The position numbers were made by a program, and so were the translations under genes. Below, piece after piece: positions 1-7,577 of a stretch of 64,000 nt of DNA. A model generated the notes under the pieces. That model saw only the letters and a program-made list of their open reading frames with translations, had not been told where the DNA came from and did no database searches. Every line of letters begins with the position of its first letter. Positions within the stretch are counted from its first letter, which is position 1. This DNA is from Actinoplanes sp. SE50/110. Lineage in GTDB: Bacteria; Actinomycetota; Actinomycetes; Mycobacteriales; Micromonosporaceae. The stretch is from NCBI RefSeq assembly GCF_900119315.1, contig NZ_LT827010.1, positions 7,682,001 to 7,746,000 on the forward strand. The letters are read 5' to 3'.

Positions 1-466
1 ACATGGCGACCAGGTCGCCCTTGCCGGCGGCGACCACGGTCAGGTCGTAGCGGCCGAGCTGGGTGATCGCGTCCAGGTCCTGGGTGGTGACCGCGTTGTA
101 GATCACCTCGACGCCGCGCTCCTCGGCATCCTGCAGCCAGCGGGACATCTTGATCCGCTGGTCGGTGGACTGGGCCGGGCGCTCCAGCGGGGCGTTGAAG
201 GCCAGGGCGAGTCGGCCGCGTTCGACCGACAGCTGCGGGCGCAGGCCGTGGATGGGTGGGGTGACGTGCTCCCAGTGGTTGAGGTCGTACGCCCGTTCGG
301 TGCCGAGGGCGAGGTCGAACATGGCCTGGGTGGAGGTGGGCCAGCCGGTGCGGATCTCGTCGGGGGTGCGGGCCGACATGAGGGTGACCTCGTAGCCTTC
401 GGCGTGCAGGCTGAGGGCGAGTTGGAGTCCGGCCTGGCCGGCTCCGACGATCAGAATCTTGCGCAT
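1..466 (-). CDS. styrene-monooxygenase-like FAD oxidoreductase (N-terminal part, cut by window edge)
   Basis: The frame opens with MRKILIVGAGQAGLQLALSL, a Rossmann FAD-binding start (GxGxxG). It continues through a segment with TGWPTSTQAMF, which is typical of StyA-like group E flavoprotein monooxygenases. About 155 residues are visible; the C-terminal half lies outside the window. Such enzymes oxidise substrates with FADH2 supplied by a separate reductase. The gene starts 17 bases downstream of the conservon GTPase and on the same strand, so it is probably the last or next gene of that operon, in the position where many conservons carry a cytochrome P450. Substrate unknown. Confidence 0.75.
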   Translation of the reverse strand, partial: MRKILIVGAGQAGLQLALSLHAEGYEVTLMSARTPDEIRTGWPTSTQAMFDLALGTERAYDLNHWEHVTPPIHGLRPQLSVERGRLALAFNAPLERPAQSTDQRIKMSRWLQDAEERGVEVIYNAVTTQDLDAITQLGRYDLTVVAAGKGDLVAM

Positions 467-482
467 GGGGGGATGCCTCCTG

Positions 483-1055
483 TTACTGACGGGCTTTCTC
501 CGTCGCGTGGTTCACCACGGCCAGCAGTGCCTGCGCGACGTTGCGGGAGCCGCGGACGTCCGCGGCGATCAGCGGGATGTGCGGGGGCAGCGTGAGCGCC
601 TCCCGGACCTCGGCCAGGTCGTGGGTCTGCACCCCGTGGAAGAGGTTGACGCAGACGATCCATGGCACCGCGGCGTCGTTCTCGAAGTAGTTGACCGCGG
701 CGAACGAGTTCTCCAGATGGTTGGTGTCGACCAGGACCAGGGCGCCGACCGCGCCCCGGACCAGGTCGTCCCACATCGGCCAGAACCGGGGCTGGCCCGG
801 TGTGCCGAACAGATACAGCACAAGAGAATCGTCGACCGTGACGCGGCCGAAGTCCATGGCGACCGTGGTGGTGACCTTGTCGATACCGGGATCGAGGTGG
901 TCGATCTGGGCGGCGGCCGCGGTCATCCACGACTCGGTGCGGATCGCCGGGATCTCCGAGATCGCCTCGACCGCGGTGGTCTTGCCGACGCCGAACCCAC
1001 CGGCGATAACGATCTTGGCAGAGTGCATCTCAGGTGAGGCGGAGGAGGCCTGCAC
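483..1055 (-). CDS. conservon GTP-binding protein (CvnD-like)
   Basis: A 190-residue small GTPase-like protein. The P-loop GGFGVGKTT lies near residues 18-26, and LVLVDT and CVNLF occupy the later nucleotide-binding strands. This is the CvnD family of actinobacterial conservons, Ras/MglA-like switches acting with a Roadblock protein and a histidine-kinase-like ATPase at the membrane. The GTG start at 1055 is preferred because GGAGAG lies about 7 bases upstream and the N-terminal extension matches the family; an internal ATG at 1028 lacks a ribosome site. It overlaps the end of the DUF742 gene by 26 bases, so the two are translationally coupled. Confidence 0.88.
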   Translation of the reverse strand: MQASSASPEMHSAKIVIAGGFGVGKTTAVEAISEIPAIRTESWMTAAAAQIDHLDPGIDKVTTTVAMDFGRVTVDDSLVLYLFGTPGQPRFWPMWDDLVRGAVGALVLVDTNHLENSFAAVNYFENDAAVPWIVCVNLFHGVQTHDLAEVREALTLPPHIPLIAADVRGSRNVAQALLAVVNHATEKARQ

Positions 1056-1380
1056 GAAGTCTCTCCAGGAGTGCTAGATCTTGCGAGGGGCGAGCGTCGT
1101 GCACCACCAGCTGATCGATTTTGAGCAGATCGCTGATCAGCAGCCGGGTCAGGCCCAGCGGCAGCCCGCAGGATGCCGACAGCTCGGCCACCGAGGATGT
1201 CCGGCGGGCCTGCTCGTAGAGGGACCGGGAGGCCGGGGTGAGGCTGGCGGCCAGCACCGGGTCGTACCGGTTTCCGGTCGACACCAGGGTGTGCATCAAC
1301 AGGGGGCTGCGGCTGCCGGTGCGGCCCCGCGCGGTCATGTACGGGCGCACCTTCCAGTGCAGTCCCGGCCTTCGGCCCAT
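1030..1380 (-). CDS. DUF742 protein (CvnC-like)
   Basis: A 116-residue protein matching the DUF742 (CvnC) pattern: an RPYMTARGRTGS segment near the N-terminus, then a winged-helix-like part with SSVAELSASCGLPLGLTRLL and LLKIDQLVV. CvnC proteins are the third component of conservons and are thought to help assemble the CvnB/CvnD complex; their biochemical role is poorly defined. It lies between the Roadblock gene (12-base gap) and the GTPase (26-base overlap), as in canonical cvnABCD operons. Identity rests on the pattern and strict gene order. Confidence 0.88.
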   Translation of the reverse strand: MGRRPGLHWKVRPYMTARGRTGSRSPLLMHTLVSTGNRYDPVLAASLTPASRSLYEQARRTSSVAELSASCGLPLGLTRLLISDLLKIDQLVVHDARPSQDLALLERLRAGLLRLT

Positions 1381-1392
1381 GGTGGCCTCCGC

Positions 1393-1836
1393 TCAGCGAA
1401 CCGGTGCGGGCAGGGTGCGCTGGTGCAGCGCGTGACGGGTCTCCGGAGTCAGGGCGTGCCCGACCGCTTGGCTGAAGGTGGTCATGGCGTACCCGAGATG
1501 TCCGATCTGGGTTTGCGGTTGGGCCGCGACCAGCAGCGCCGCGACGAACTCGCCGGCCGGGTCGTCGATCCGCAGGAACGCCAGGTGGCCGTGCGGGTAG
1601 CGGATGCTCAGGTTCTCCGGGGCGCCGAGCTGCAGCAGGCCGCCGAGCTGGCCGGTGATGCCGAGGAATCCGGCGGCGAGCGCGGCGACGCTCTCCGCGT
1701 GCTCCCGGCTCAGGTGCCCGGACGAGGCCAGTTGCAGGCCGTCGGCGGAGACCAGGACGACCGCGGTGATCGTCGGTACCTCGCGGACGAGCTGGCCGAT
1801 CAGCCAGGAGACGTCCGGTTGCTGGGTGTCAGTCAT
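1393..1836 (-). CDS. Roadblock/LC7 domain protein (CvnB-like)
   Basis: A 147-residue Roadblock/LC7 protein. It begins with SWLIGQLVREVPTITAVVLV and has SADGLQLASSGHL and an AESVAALAAGFLGITGQLG helix, all typical of CvnB. Roadblock proteins bind and regulate small GTPases, here most likely the CvnD-like protein encoded two genes downstream. The ATG overlaps the stop of the kinase-like gene in an ATGA arrangement (1833-1836), so expression is coupled. No unusual features. Confidence 0.92.
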   Translation of the reverse strand: MTDTQQPDVSWLIGQLVREVPTITAVVLVSADGLQLASSGHLSREHAESVAALAAGFLGITGQLGGLLQLGAPENLSIRYPHGHLAFLRIDDPAGEFVAALLVAAQPQTQIGHLGYAMTTFSQAVGHALTPETRHALHQRTLPAPVR

Positions 1837-2936
1837 TGCGGTCCTTCAGCTTCCATGATGCCTGGGGGGCTTTCCTGCTGGGCGCGGGCGGCGTCGACGC
1901 CGGCGTTGAACGCGGCGGCGTCGTCGTGCCAGGTGGTCTCGTGGGTGGCGGTGGAGGCCGGGGGCGGCGGCGGCAGGGTCGCGCCGTTGGCCCGGACGCT
2001 GGCCGGCACCCGGCGCGGCATCGGTTTCGGCATCGCCGGGAGCACCATGGTGACGTCGTTCCGGTGGTTCCGGCCGTTCGGCGCCGGCTGTGGCTTCTCG
2101 GCCGGCGACTCGTCCGGGGCGACCCGGGGGGACTCGCAGAGCAGGTCGGCGCCGATCAGCAGCATCGCGACGGTGCCGCGCGGCTGGCGGGGCACCAGGC
2201 GCACGCGCAGCGAACCGTGGCGGTGGGTGAGCACCGCGGCGACGGCCAGCCCCAGGTGGGCCGGCTGCAGCTCGCCGTCGCCGGGGCCGTCGGTCAGCAG
2301 TCTCTCGATCCACGGCAGGTGCGCCGGGTTCAGCCCGATGCCGGTGTCCTCGACCCGGATCACCACGTCGCCGTCGCCGGTCAGGTGCGCGGCGATGGTG
2401 ACCGGTTCGGTCGGCGGCGAGTACCGGTCAGCGTTGTCGATCAGCTCGGTGAGGATCCGGATCACGTCGTCGGCGGCGGTCGCGGTGACCGCCAGGTCGG
2501 CGATCGGGCCGAAGTGCAGCCGCTCGTAGTGCTCGACCGCGGCCCCGGCCGCGTGCGTCACGTCGTGCAGCGAGGTCACCTGCTGATCAGGGTCGTCGAG
2601 CGGCTCGCCGGTGAGCACCCGCAAATTCTCGGCGAGTCGCCGCACCCGGGTCACCGAGTGGTCGATCCGGAACAGGATCTGGCGGCGTTCGGCGTCCTGC
2701 TCGCGGAATTCGGCTTCCCCGATGTGATGAACGGCTTCCCACGTAAGGGTGAGCAGCCGGAGCGCGAACTCCCCGGCGATCGGGCGCCACGGGTCCGTCC
2801 TGTCCGCGGCGCGCACCACCGGCTCGGGCTGCGTCGCCGGCGGCGCCGGGGTCTCCGGAGCGGCGTGCCTGCCGGGTCCGCCCTGCTCCACCCGCCGCCG
2901 CCGCAACCAGCCCCTCCAGCGACCCGGCTCGGCCAT
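1833..2936 (-). CDS. conservon histidine-kinase-like ATPase (short CvnA-like, no sensor region)
   Basis: About 367 residues with a GHKL ATPase domain: N box ELIDNADRYSPP, G1 box VEDTGIGL and a G2-like LGLAVAAVLTHRHG. A helical segment RRLAENLRVLTG precedes it, and a proline-rich disordered tail follows. Classical CvnA proteins carry an N-terminal membrane-bound nitrate-sensor-like region; none is seen here and the first 60 residues are charged and Pro/Ala-rich. The protein is therefore probably cytosolic. The ATG at 2936 is chosen because a GGGGGAG ribosome site lies 6 bases upstream; an in-frame ATG at 2951 is the alternative. First gene of the conservon operon. Confidence 0.85.
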   Translation of the reverse strand: MAEPGRWRGWLRRRRVEQGGPGRHAAPETPAPPATQPEPVVRAADRTDPWRPIAGEFALRLLTLTWEAVHHIGEAEFREQDAERRQILFRIDHSVTRVRRLAENLRVLTGEPLDDPDQQVTSLHDVTHAAGAAVEHYERLHFGPIADLAVTATAADDVIRILTELIDNADRYSPPTEPVTIAAHLTGDGDVVIRVEDTGIGLNPAHLPWIERLLTDGPGDGELQPAHLGLAVAAVLTHRHGSLRVRLVPRQPRGTVAMLLIGADLLCESPRVAPDESPAEKPQPAPNGRNHRNDVTMVLPAMPKPMPRRVPASVRANGATLPPPPPASTATHETTWHDDAAAFNAGVDAARAQQESPPGIMEAEGPQ

Positions 2937-3131
2937 CGATTGCTCCCCCATCAGACCTCTGTCGTATCGAAACGGCAGAAGATCACCGGCTACGAGGTCT
3001 GTACCGTACCCGGCCGATTGTCCCCCTGGCTATCGGGTGACAGGCGACGGTCATCGATCTAGTGAACAGGAAAGCGCCCTGTTGGAACCGGCGATGCCGC
3101 CCACTCCATCATGGACCCTGACCGATGCCGA

Positions 3132-3659
3132 TCACGCCGGGCGCCACAGCGCGACGATGTCGTCATAGCTGGTCACCAGGGCGCCGGCGATCAGCCCGGC
3201 CAGGGCCGCGACGACGCCGCCGGCCAGGGTCGCCGGCCGCGCCGCGACGAACATCGCGGTCAGGGCTGCGAGATCGACACCGAGGAGCAGCAGATTGCGT
3301 ACGACGTGGGCACCGCCCAGTGGTGTGCTGGACGCGCCGAAACAGCGGCACGGGGCACGGTTGCCGCCGCGCAGGCTGACCGCGATCGCCGCCGTGAACA
3401 CCGCCAGCAGTCCACCGGCCAGAGCGAACCCGGGCACCCCGGTCCACCGGGCCGGCACCGCGAGCAGCACCACGACCACCGCCTCCGCCCCGGCCGCGGC
3501 GCCCGCCGCGGCCGGCACCCATCGGTCCGGCAGCACGCCCATCCGCCGCAGCGACCGGACGTGTTCCCGGTACGCGGCGCCGGAGCGCACCTTGCCGGCC
3601 ACGGCGACCGCGAACACCGTGCCGATCAGCAGCCGGGCGGCGATCTCAAGGCACGGCAC
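3132..3659 (-). CDS. MauE/DoxX-like redox membrane protein
   Basis: A 175-residue protein with four predicted membrane helices, beginning LEIAARLLIGTVFAVAVAGK and carrying a cytoplasm-proximal HVRSLRRMGVLP segment, the MauE/DoxX pattern. A CRC cysteine pair (in APCRCFG) lies after the third helix. MauE is needed, with MauD, to form disulfides in the methylamine dehydrogenase small subunit. Here the substrate is inferred to be the six-cysteine peptide at the head of the operon. The GTG start lies inside the end of the signal-peptidase gene (14-base overlap), making this the last gene of the operon. Confidence 0.75.
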   Translation of the reverse strand: MPCLEIAARLLIGTVFAVAVAGKVRSGAAYREHVRSLRRMGVLPDRWVPAAAGAAAGAEAVVVVLLAVPARWTGVPGFALAGGLLAVFTAAIAVSLRGGNRAPCRCFGASSTPLGGAHVVRNLLLLGVDLAALTAMFVAARPATLAGGVVAALAGLIAGALVTSYDDIVALWRPA

Positions 3660-4083
3660 GATCGGGCACTCCCGTTCCGGTGGACAGCCGGCGGATCGCG
3701 ACGCCGAGCACGTCGGCCTCCGCGACGTAGCCGAAGTGGCGTGAGTCGATGCTGTGCGGGTTGTCGCCGCGGACCAGCAGCCGGCCGGGCGGCACGACGG
3801 CGTCCGGGACGACGCCGGCCAGCGCCTGCGGCACCGGCTGGCCGGCCGTCGCGACGACCCGTTTGACCAGCCAGTCGACGTCGGCCGCGGCCGGGCCGGC
3901 GAGATCCGGGCGGCGGAAGACGACCGGGCGGCCGGTCCGGGCCCGGCCGCGCCGGACCAGGATCCGGTCGCCGTCGGCGTACGCCGGGTTCATGCTGTGC
4001 CCCCGCACCTCGACCACCCGCAACCCGGCCCGGGCCGCGGCCGCCACCGCGAGCGGCACGGCGAGCACCGCGAGCCACCACAT
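3646..4083 (-). CDS. S26-family signal peptidase
   Basis: A 145-residue protein with one N-terminal membrane helix. It has the type I signal peptidase boxes: catalytic Ser in GHSMNPAYADGD (box B), catalytic Lys in DWLVKRVVATAG (box D) and RGDNPHSIDSRHFG (box E). It is shorter than housekeeping SPases, as is usual for cluster-dedicated S26 enzymes. It starts one base after the ABC-transporter stop and overlaps the MauE-like gene. Inference: it removes the leader of the small peptide during or after export; the peptide has an AGA|C site that fits the AxA rule. Confidence 0.85.
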   Translation of the reverse strand: MWWLAVLAVPLAVAAAARAGLRVVEVRGHSMNPAYADGDRILVRRGRARTGRPVVFRRPDLAGPAAADVDWLVKRVVATAGQPVPQALAGVVPDAVVPPGRLLVRGDNPHSIDSRHFGYVAEADVLGVAIRRLSTGTGVPDRAVP

Positions 4084-4084
4084 G

Positions 4085-5896
4085 TCAGCCTCCCGCGGGC
4101 ACGTAGCCGGCCGACTGTTTGCGGAACAGCCGGGCGTACTCGCCGCCGGCGGCGAGCAGCGTGTCGTGGTCGCCCCGCTCGGTGATCCGGCCGCCGGAGA
4201 GCACCACGATCTCGTCGGCGTGGCGCAGCGTGCCGAGCCGGTGCGAGACCAGCAGCGTGGTGCGGTCGCCGGCGTGGGCGCGCAGCGCCGCCTGGATCTC
4301 GGCGTCGGCGTCGGCGTCCAGGCCGGCGTTCGGCTCGTCCAGGATGACCAGATCGCAGTCCTCGCGCATCAGCGCCCGGGCGACCGCGAGCCGCTGCCAC
4401 TGGCCGCCGGAGAGGTTGACCCCCTCGTCGGCGTCGTCACCGTCCAGGAAGATCCGGCTGATCAGCGTGTCGTAGCCCTTCGGCAGCGCCTCGACGGCCG
4501 CGTCGATCCCGGCGGCCCGGGCCGCTGCCCGGATCGCCGGGCGGTCGTCGAGCCGATCGACGTCACCCACTCCGATGTTCTCGGCGGCGGTCAGGTCGTA
4601 CCGGACGAAATCCTGGAACGCCGCGCCGAGCCGCCGCCGCAAGCCGGCGATCCGCAGGTCGCGCAGGTCGGTGCCGTCCCAGCGGACCGTGCCCCGCTGC
4701 GGATCGTAGAACCGGCAGAGCAGCTTGACCAGCGTGCTCTTGCCGGCGCCGTTGAGCCCGACCAGCCCGACCGTGGCGCCGCGCGGGATCCGCAGCGTCA
4801 CCCCGCGCAGGATCCACGGACCGTCCTCGTCGTAGCGGAACCAGACGTCGTCCAGGGTGACCGCGTCGGTCAGCGGGGCGACCGGGCGGTCTCCGTCGGC
4901 CAGGTCCGGGGCCGCGCCCACCACCTCGGCGTAGTGGTGGAACAGGGCCAGGTTGCGGGTGGCCATGCCGATCTGGGAGAGGACCGAGGTGAGCGCGCCC
5001 TGCACGCCGATCGCGGCGGCGGTGAACAGGCTGAACCCGCCGACGCTGAGCCGGCCGGCGGCCACCTCGCGGATCATCACCAGCGTGCCGGCCAGCGCGA
5101 CGACCGCCCCGGCCAGGCTCAACAGGGTCTCGGCGCCGGCTGCCCGCCGCCGGTCGGCGAGCTCCGCGCCGGACGTCTCGCGCAGCGACGCGGCGAACCG
5201 ACCGGCGAAGAGCCGGCCCAACCCGAACAGCCGCACCTCCCGGGCGGCGACCGCCTCGGTCATCAGCATCCGGTAGGAGAGCTGCCGGCGGATGCGGGCC
5301 ACGGTGGACTCGCTGACCCCGGCGGCGCGGCGGCCGATCCGGCGGTACGTGGCGAAGGCGGGCACCGCGGCCAGGGCGAGCAGGAGCAGCATCGGTGGCC
5401 ACACGGTCAGCAGCACACCCGCGTATCCGGCGATGGTCAGAACGCCCCGCAGGGTACCGGAGAGCATCGTGGTGACGCTCTCCGGAGCCTGCTGCGCGCC
5501 GGTGCCGGCCAGCTCCAGCCGGTCCCGGAAGGCCGGATCCTCGAAGCGGCGGACGCCGTGGAAGCCGTTGACCGCCGCGAACAGCCGCTCCTGGATCCGC
5601 GCGTTGGTCTCCCGCTGCAGGTACGCCCCGGCCAAAGTGCCGAGCTGCGCCAGCCCGGCGAACACCGCGCCGGCCAGCGCGGCGGCCACCGCGAACACGG
5701 TGGCCCGGCCGGTGGCGGCGGCCGGCCCGCGGGTCAGCTCGTCGATCAGCTCCTTGCCGAACCAGGCGGTCGTCGCGGGCAGCACACTGGCGACCGCGGA
5801 CAGCCCGATCACCGCGACCGTGGCCGGCCGGCTCGCGGCCCAGCTGAGCCGCAGGCAGATCGCCGCGGCCCGGGAGAAGCCGGAGCCCGCCATCAC
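4085..5896 (-). CDS. ABC exporter, fused permease and ATPase
   Basis: A 603-residue half-transporter. The N-terminal ~330 residues are a six-helix ABC exporter domain. The C-terminal ATPase has Walker A GLNGAGKSTLVKLL, signature LSGGQWQRLAVARALM, Walker B DLVILDEPNAGLD and the H-loop LLVSHRLGTL. No N-terminal C39 peptidase domain is present, so leader cleavage must come from another protein, most simply the adjacent S26 peptidase. The GTG start overlaps the stop of the thioredoxin-like gene (GTGA). The exporter family is shared with lanthipeptide and other peptide exporters; the likely cargo is the small Cys-rich peptide. Confidence 0.88.
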   Translation of the reverse strand: MMAGSGFSRAAAICLRLSWAASRPATVAVIGLSAVASVLPATTAWFGKELIDELTRGPAAATGRATVFAVAAALAGAVFAGLAQLGTLAGAYLQRETNARIQERLFAAVNGFHGVRRFEDPAFRDRLELAGTGAQQAPESVTTMLSGTLRGVLTIAGYAGVLLTVWPPMLLLLALAAVPAFATYRRIGRRAAGVSESTVARIRRQLSYRMLMTEAVAAREVRLFGLGRLFAGRFAASLRETSGAELADRRRAAGAETLLSLAGAVVALAGTLVMIREVAAGRLSVGGFSLFTAAAIGVQGALTSVLSQIGMATRNLALFHHYAEVVGAAPDLADGDRPVAPLTDAVTLDDVWFRYDEDGPWILRGVTLRIPRGATVGLVGLNGAGKSTLVKLLCRFYDPQRGTVRWDGTDLRDLRIAGLRRRLGAAFQDFVRYDLTAAENIGVGDVDRLDDRPAIRAAARAAGIDAAVEALPKGYDTLISRIFLDGDDADEGVNLSGGQWQRLAVARALMREDCDLVILDEPNAGLDADADAEIQAALRAHAGDRTTLLVSHRLGTLRHADEIVVLSGGRITERGDHDTLLAAGGEYARLFRKQSAGYVPAGG

Positions 5897-6414
5897 GCTC
5901 CGGCCGCGGAGCGGACCAGCACGCTCAGCCTGCGGTCGGCGGCGACCACCCGGCCCGCGGCGACGTGCACCACCGTCGGATAGCCCCGGATGCCGCCGAA
6001 CGCGGCGGTCACCGGTCCGTCCGGGTCGATCACCGCGACCCGGCCCAGCGGGCGCACCAGCGCGGCCAGCTCCCGGGTGGGCGCCAGCGCGGCGTCGCCG
6101 GCCACCAGGACGAAGGTACGCGCCGGGTCGAAGCCGGCGTCCGGCACCGCGTCCAGCAGCTCGTGGCAGGGCGCGCAGCCGGGCATCACGAACAGCACGA
6201 CGGCCGGCTCGGCGAGGTCCTCCTCCGACAGTGCGTCCGGGGTGGTCGTGCGGAACGCGCCGATCCGGTGACCGGGCTCGGGCAGCGCCAGCGCGGCCGG
6301 CGCGTGCGCGGCCTCGTGCGCGCGCAGGCGCCGCATGACCGCGGTGAGCAGGAACAGGTTGAGCACGGTGACGGCGCCGACCAGGGCCAGCGCGACCGCG
6401 ACGGTGATGCTCAT
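5893..6414 (-). CDS. membrane-anchored thioredoxin-like protein (MauD-like)
   Basis: A 173-residue protein with one N-terminal membrane helix (ITVAVALALVGAVTVLNLFL) and a thioredoxin fold with the active site MPGCAPCHELL (CAPC) and the cis-Pro region IRGYPTVVHV. This resembles MauD/TlpA-type disulfide proteins facing the outside of the membrane. The ATG at 6414 is preferred to an upstream frame extension rich in Arg. It lies 62 bases after the small peptide gene. With the MauE-like protein it forms a plausible oxidative folding pair for that peptide. Confidence 0.82.
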   Translation of the reverse strand: MSITVAVALALVGAVTVLNLFLLTAVMRRLRAHEAAHAPAALALPEPGHRIGAFRTTTPDALSEEDLAEPAVVLFVMPGCAPCHELLDAVPDAGFDPARTFVLVAGDAALAPTRELAALVRPLGRVAVIDPDGPVTAAFGGIRGYPTVVHVAAGRVVAADRRLSVLVRSAAGA

Positions 6415-6475
6415 AGACGTCCCCTCACGTCCGGGCGGGCGGCGGATCCGGGCCCGCCGCCCGTCGATCACACGA

Positions 6476-6688
6476 TCAGTCGCAGGTGCCGACGTAGGTG
6501 ACGGTGGTGACGCACTGGCCGTTGCACTGCACCCGGCCCGGGTCGTGCTTGTAGAGCCGGCCCAGGTGACAGACGTAGGTGATGGATCCGCAGCTCTGGC
6601 CGTGGTCCGGGACGCAGGCCCCGGCGACCTCGGTCCGCAGGACGCGGGCCAGCAGGCGGTCTCCCGCCTTGATCAAGAAGTTGCTCAT
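6476..6688 (-). CDS. six-cysteine small peptide precursor
   Basis: A 70-residue peptide with a strong ribosome site (GGGGAGC) upstream of ATG 6688. An amphipathic, Lys/Arg-containing leader-like half (MSNFLIKAGDRLLARVLRTE) is followed by VAGA and a Cys-rich half with cysteines at 25, 33, 40, 55, 59 and 69. An AxA-like site just before Cys25 would release a 46-residue core beginning with Cys. The leader has no hydrophobic signal-peptide core, so Sec export is unlikely and the adjacent ABC exporter is the probable route. No lanthionine, radical-SAM or cyclodehydratase enzyme is encoded nearby. I do not recognise the family; it is best described as an exported disulfide-rich peptide. Confidence 0.7.
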   Translation of the reverse strand: MSNFLIKAGDRLLARVLRTEVAGACVPDHGQSCGSITYVCHLGRLYKHDPGRVQCNGQCVTTVTYVGTCD

Positions 6689-6912
6689 GTCAGCTCCCCT
6701 CAGCTGTCCGAGCGCGCATGCACACGAGGGCATCCGCCACTCGACGGGACGGCGGTCGTCCCACATCGAGGGACAGTAATGAGATCGCCACGCGCCCTCT
6801 ACCCCGTCCGGCCGCCGCCCGCGCGATCATGAAGGCTGATCTGCAATAACTCCGCAAAGATTCATCGCGGTCGGTCGCATCCCGCCCACGATCGCCGGAG
6901 ACCCGCCGCGAT

Positions 6913-6955
6913 CCCGCGGAGAACGGGGTCGCCGCGACCCCGCGGAAAACGGGGT
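6913..6955. repeat. 17-bp direct repeat in the divergent promoter region
   Basis: CCCGCGGAGAACGGGGT (6913-6929) recurs as CCCGCGGAAAACGGGGT (6939-6955) with one mismatch and a 26-base period. The region between the peptide operon and the ECF sigma gene (6689-6989) otherwise holds no gene. The repeats end about 34 bases before the sigma-factor start. They could be an autoregulatory promoter or operator pair; this is inference. Confidence 0.5.
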
Positions 6956-6989
6956 GAAGTGATCGCCGCCCGGATGGACATGAGGGGGT

Positions 6990-7577
6990 GTGAACCGATC
7001 CAATGCCCCGATGGTGGCCGAGCGGCGAGCGGAAACCCCGCGGGACGACGAGGCCACCTTCCGAGCCCTGTTCGAGGCGACCTACGACGACCTGCTCTGC
7101 TTCGTCGAACGCCGCACCCACCAGCTGGCCGCCGAGGACGTCGTCGCGGAGGTCTTCCTCACCGCCTGGCGCCGCCTCGACGACATCCCCGGTGACCTGG
7201 ATCCGGCCCGTGCCTGGCTGTTCACGGTGGCTCACCATGTGCTGCGCAACCGGCGGCGCAGCGATCACCGGCAGCACGCGCTGGCCCTGCGCATCCTGCG
7301 CGAACCCGGCGGACCGGACCCGGTCGCCGAGGCGGTGGACATCGCCGGCCGCGTCGACCTCAACCGCGCCTGGGAGCAGCTCAGCCAGGACGACCAGCAG
7401 GTCATCGCGCTGATCGCGCTGGACGGCCTGACCGGGCCGCAGGCCGCCCGGGTGCTGGGCATCTCGACCACCGCTTTCAGCCTGCGGCTCATGCGTGCCC
7501 GCCGCCGCCTGCGTAGGCACTACACCGGGGTCGCGGCCGCCGCCGCCCCCACCAGCGACTCAGGAGTGAACCGATGA
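6990..7577 (+). CDS. ECF-type RNA polymerase sigma factor
   Basis: A 195-residue sigma-70 family protein. Region 2 spans FRALFEATYDDLLCFVERRT with AAEDVVAEVFLTAWRRLDDI. Region 4 has LSQDDQQVIALIALDGLTGP and a helix-turn-helix PQAARVLGISTTAFSLRLMR. The start is GTG 6990, close behind a GAGGGGG ribosome site; an ATG at 7011 is a possible alternative. The stop overlaps the next gene. It is divergent from the Cys-rich peptide operon and may drive that operon or its own; no target promoter could be proven by eye. Confidence 0.88.
   Translation: MNRSNAPMVAERRAETPRDDEATFRALFEATYDDLLCFVERRTHQLAAEDVVAEVFLTAWRRLDDIPGDLDPARAWLFTVAHHVLRNRRRSDHRQHALALRILREPGGPDPVAEAVDIAGRVDLNRAWEQLSQDDQQVIALIALDGLTGPQAARVLGISTTAFSLRLMRARRRLRRHYTGVAAAAAPTSDSGVNR

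Noticed and set aside
3132..6688. Methylamine dehydrogenase (mau) cluster
   Set aside because: MauD/MauE-like proteins are present, but no large subunit, tryptophylquinone light chain or MauG; the small peptide is far shorter than MauA.
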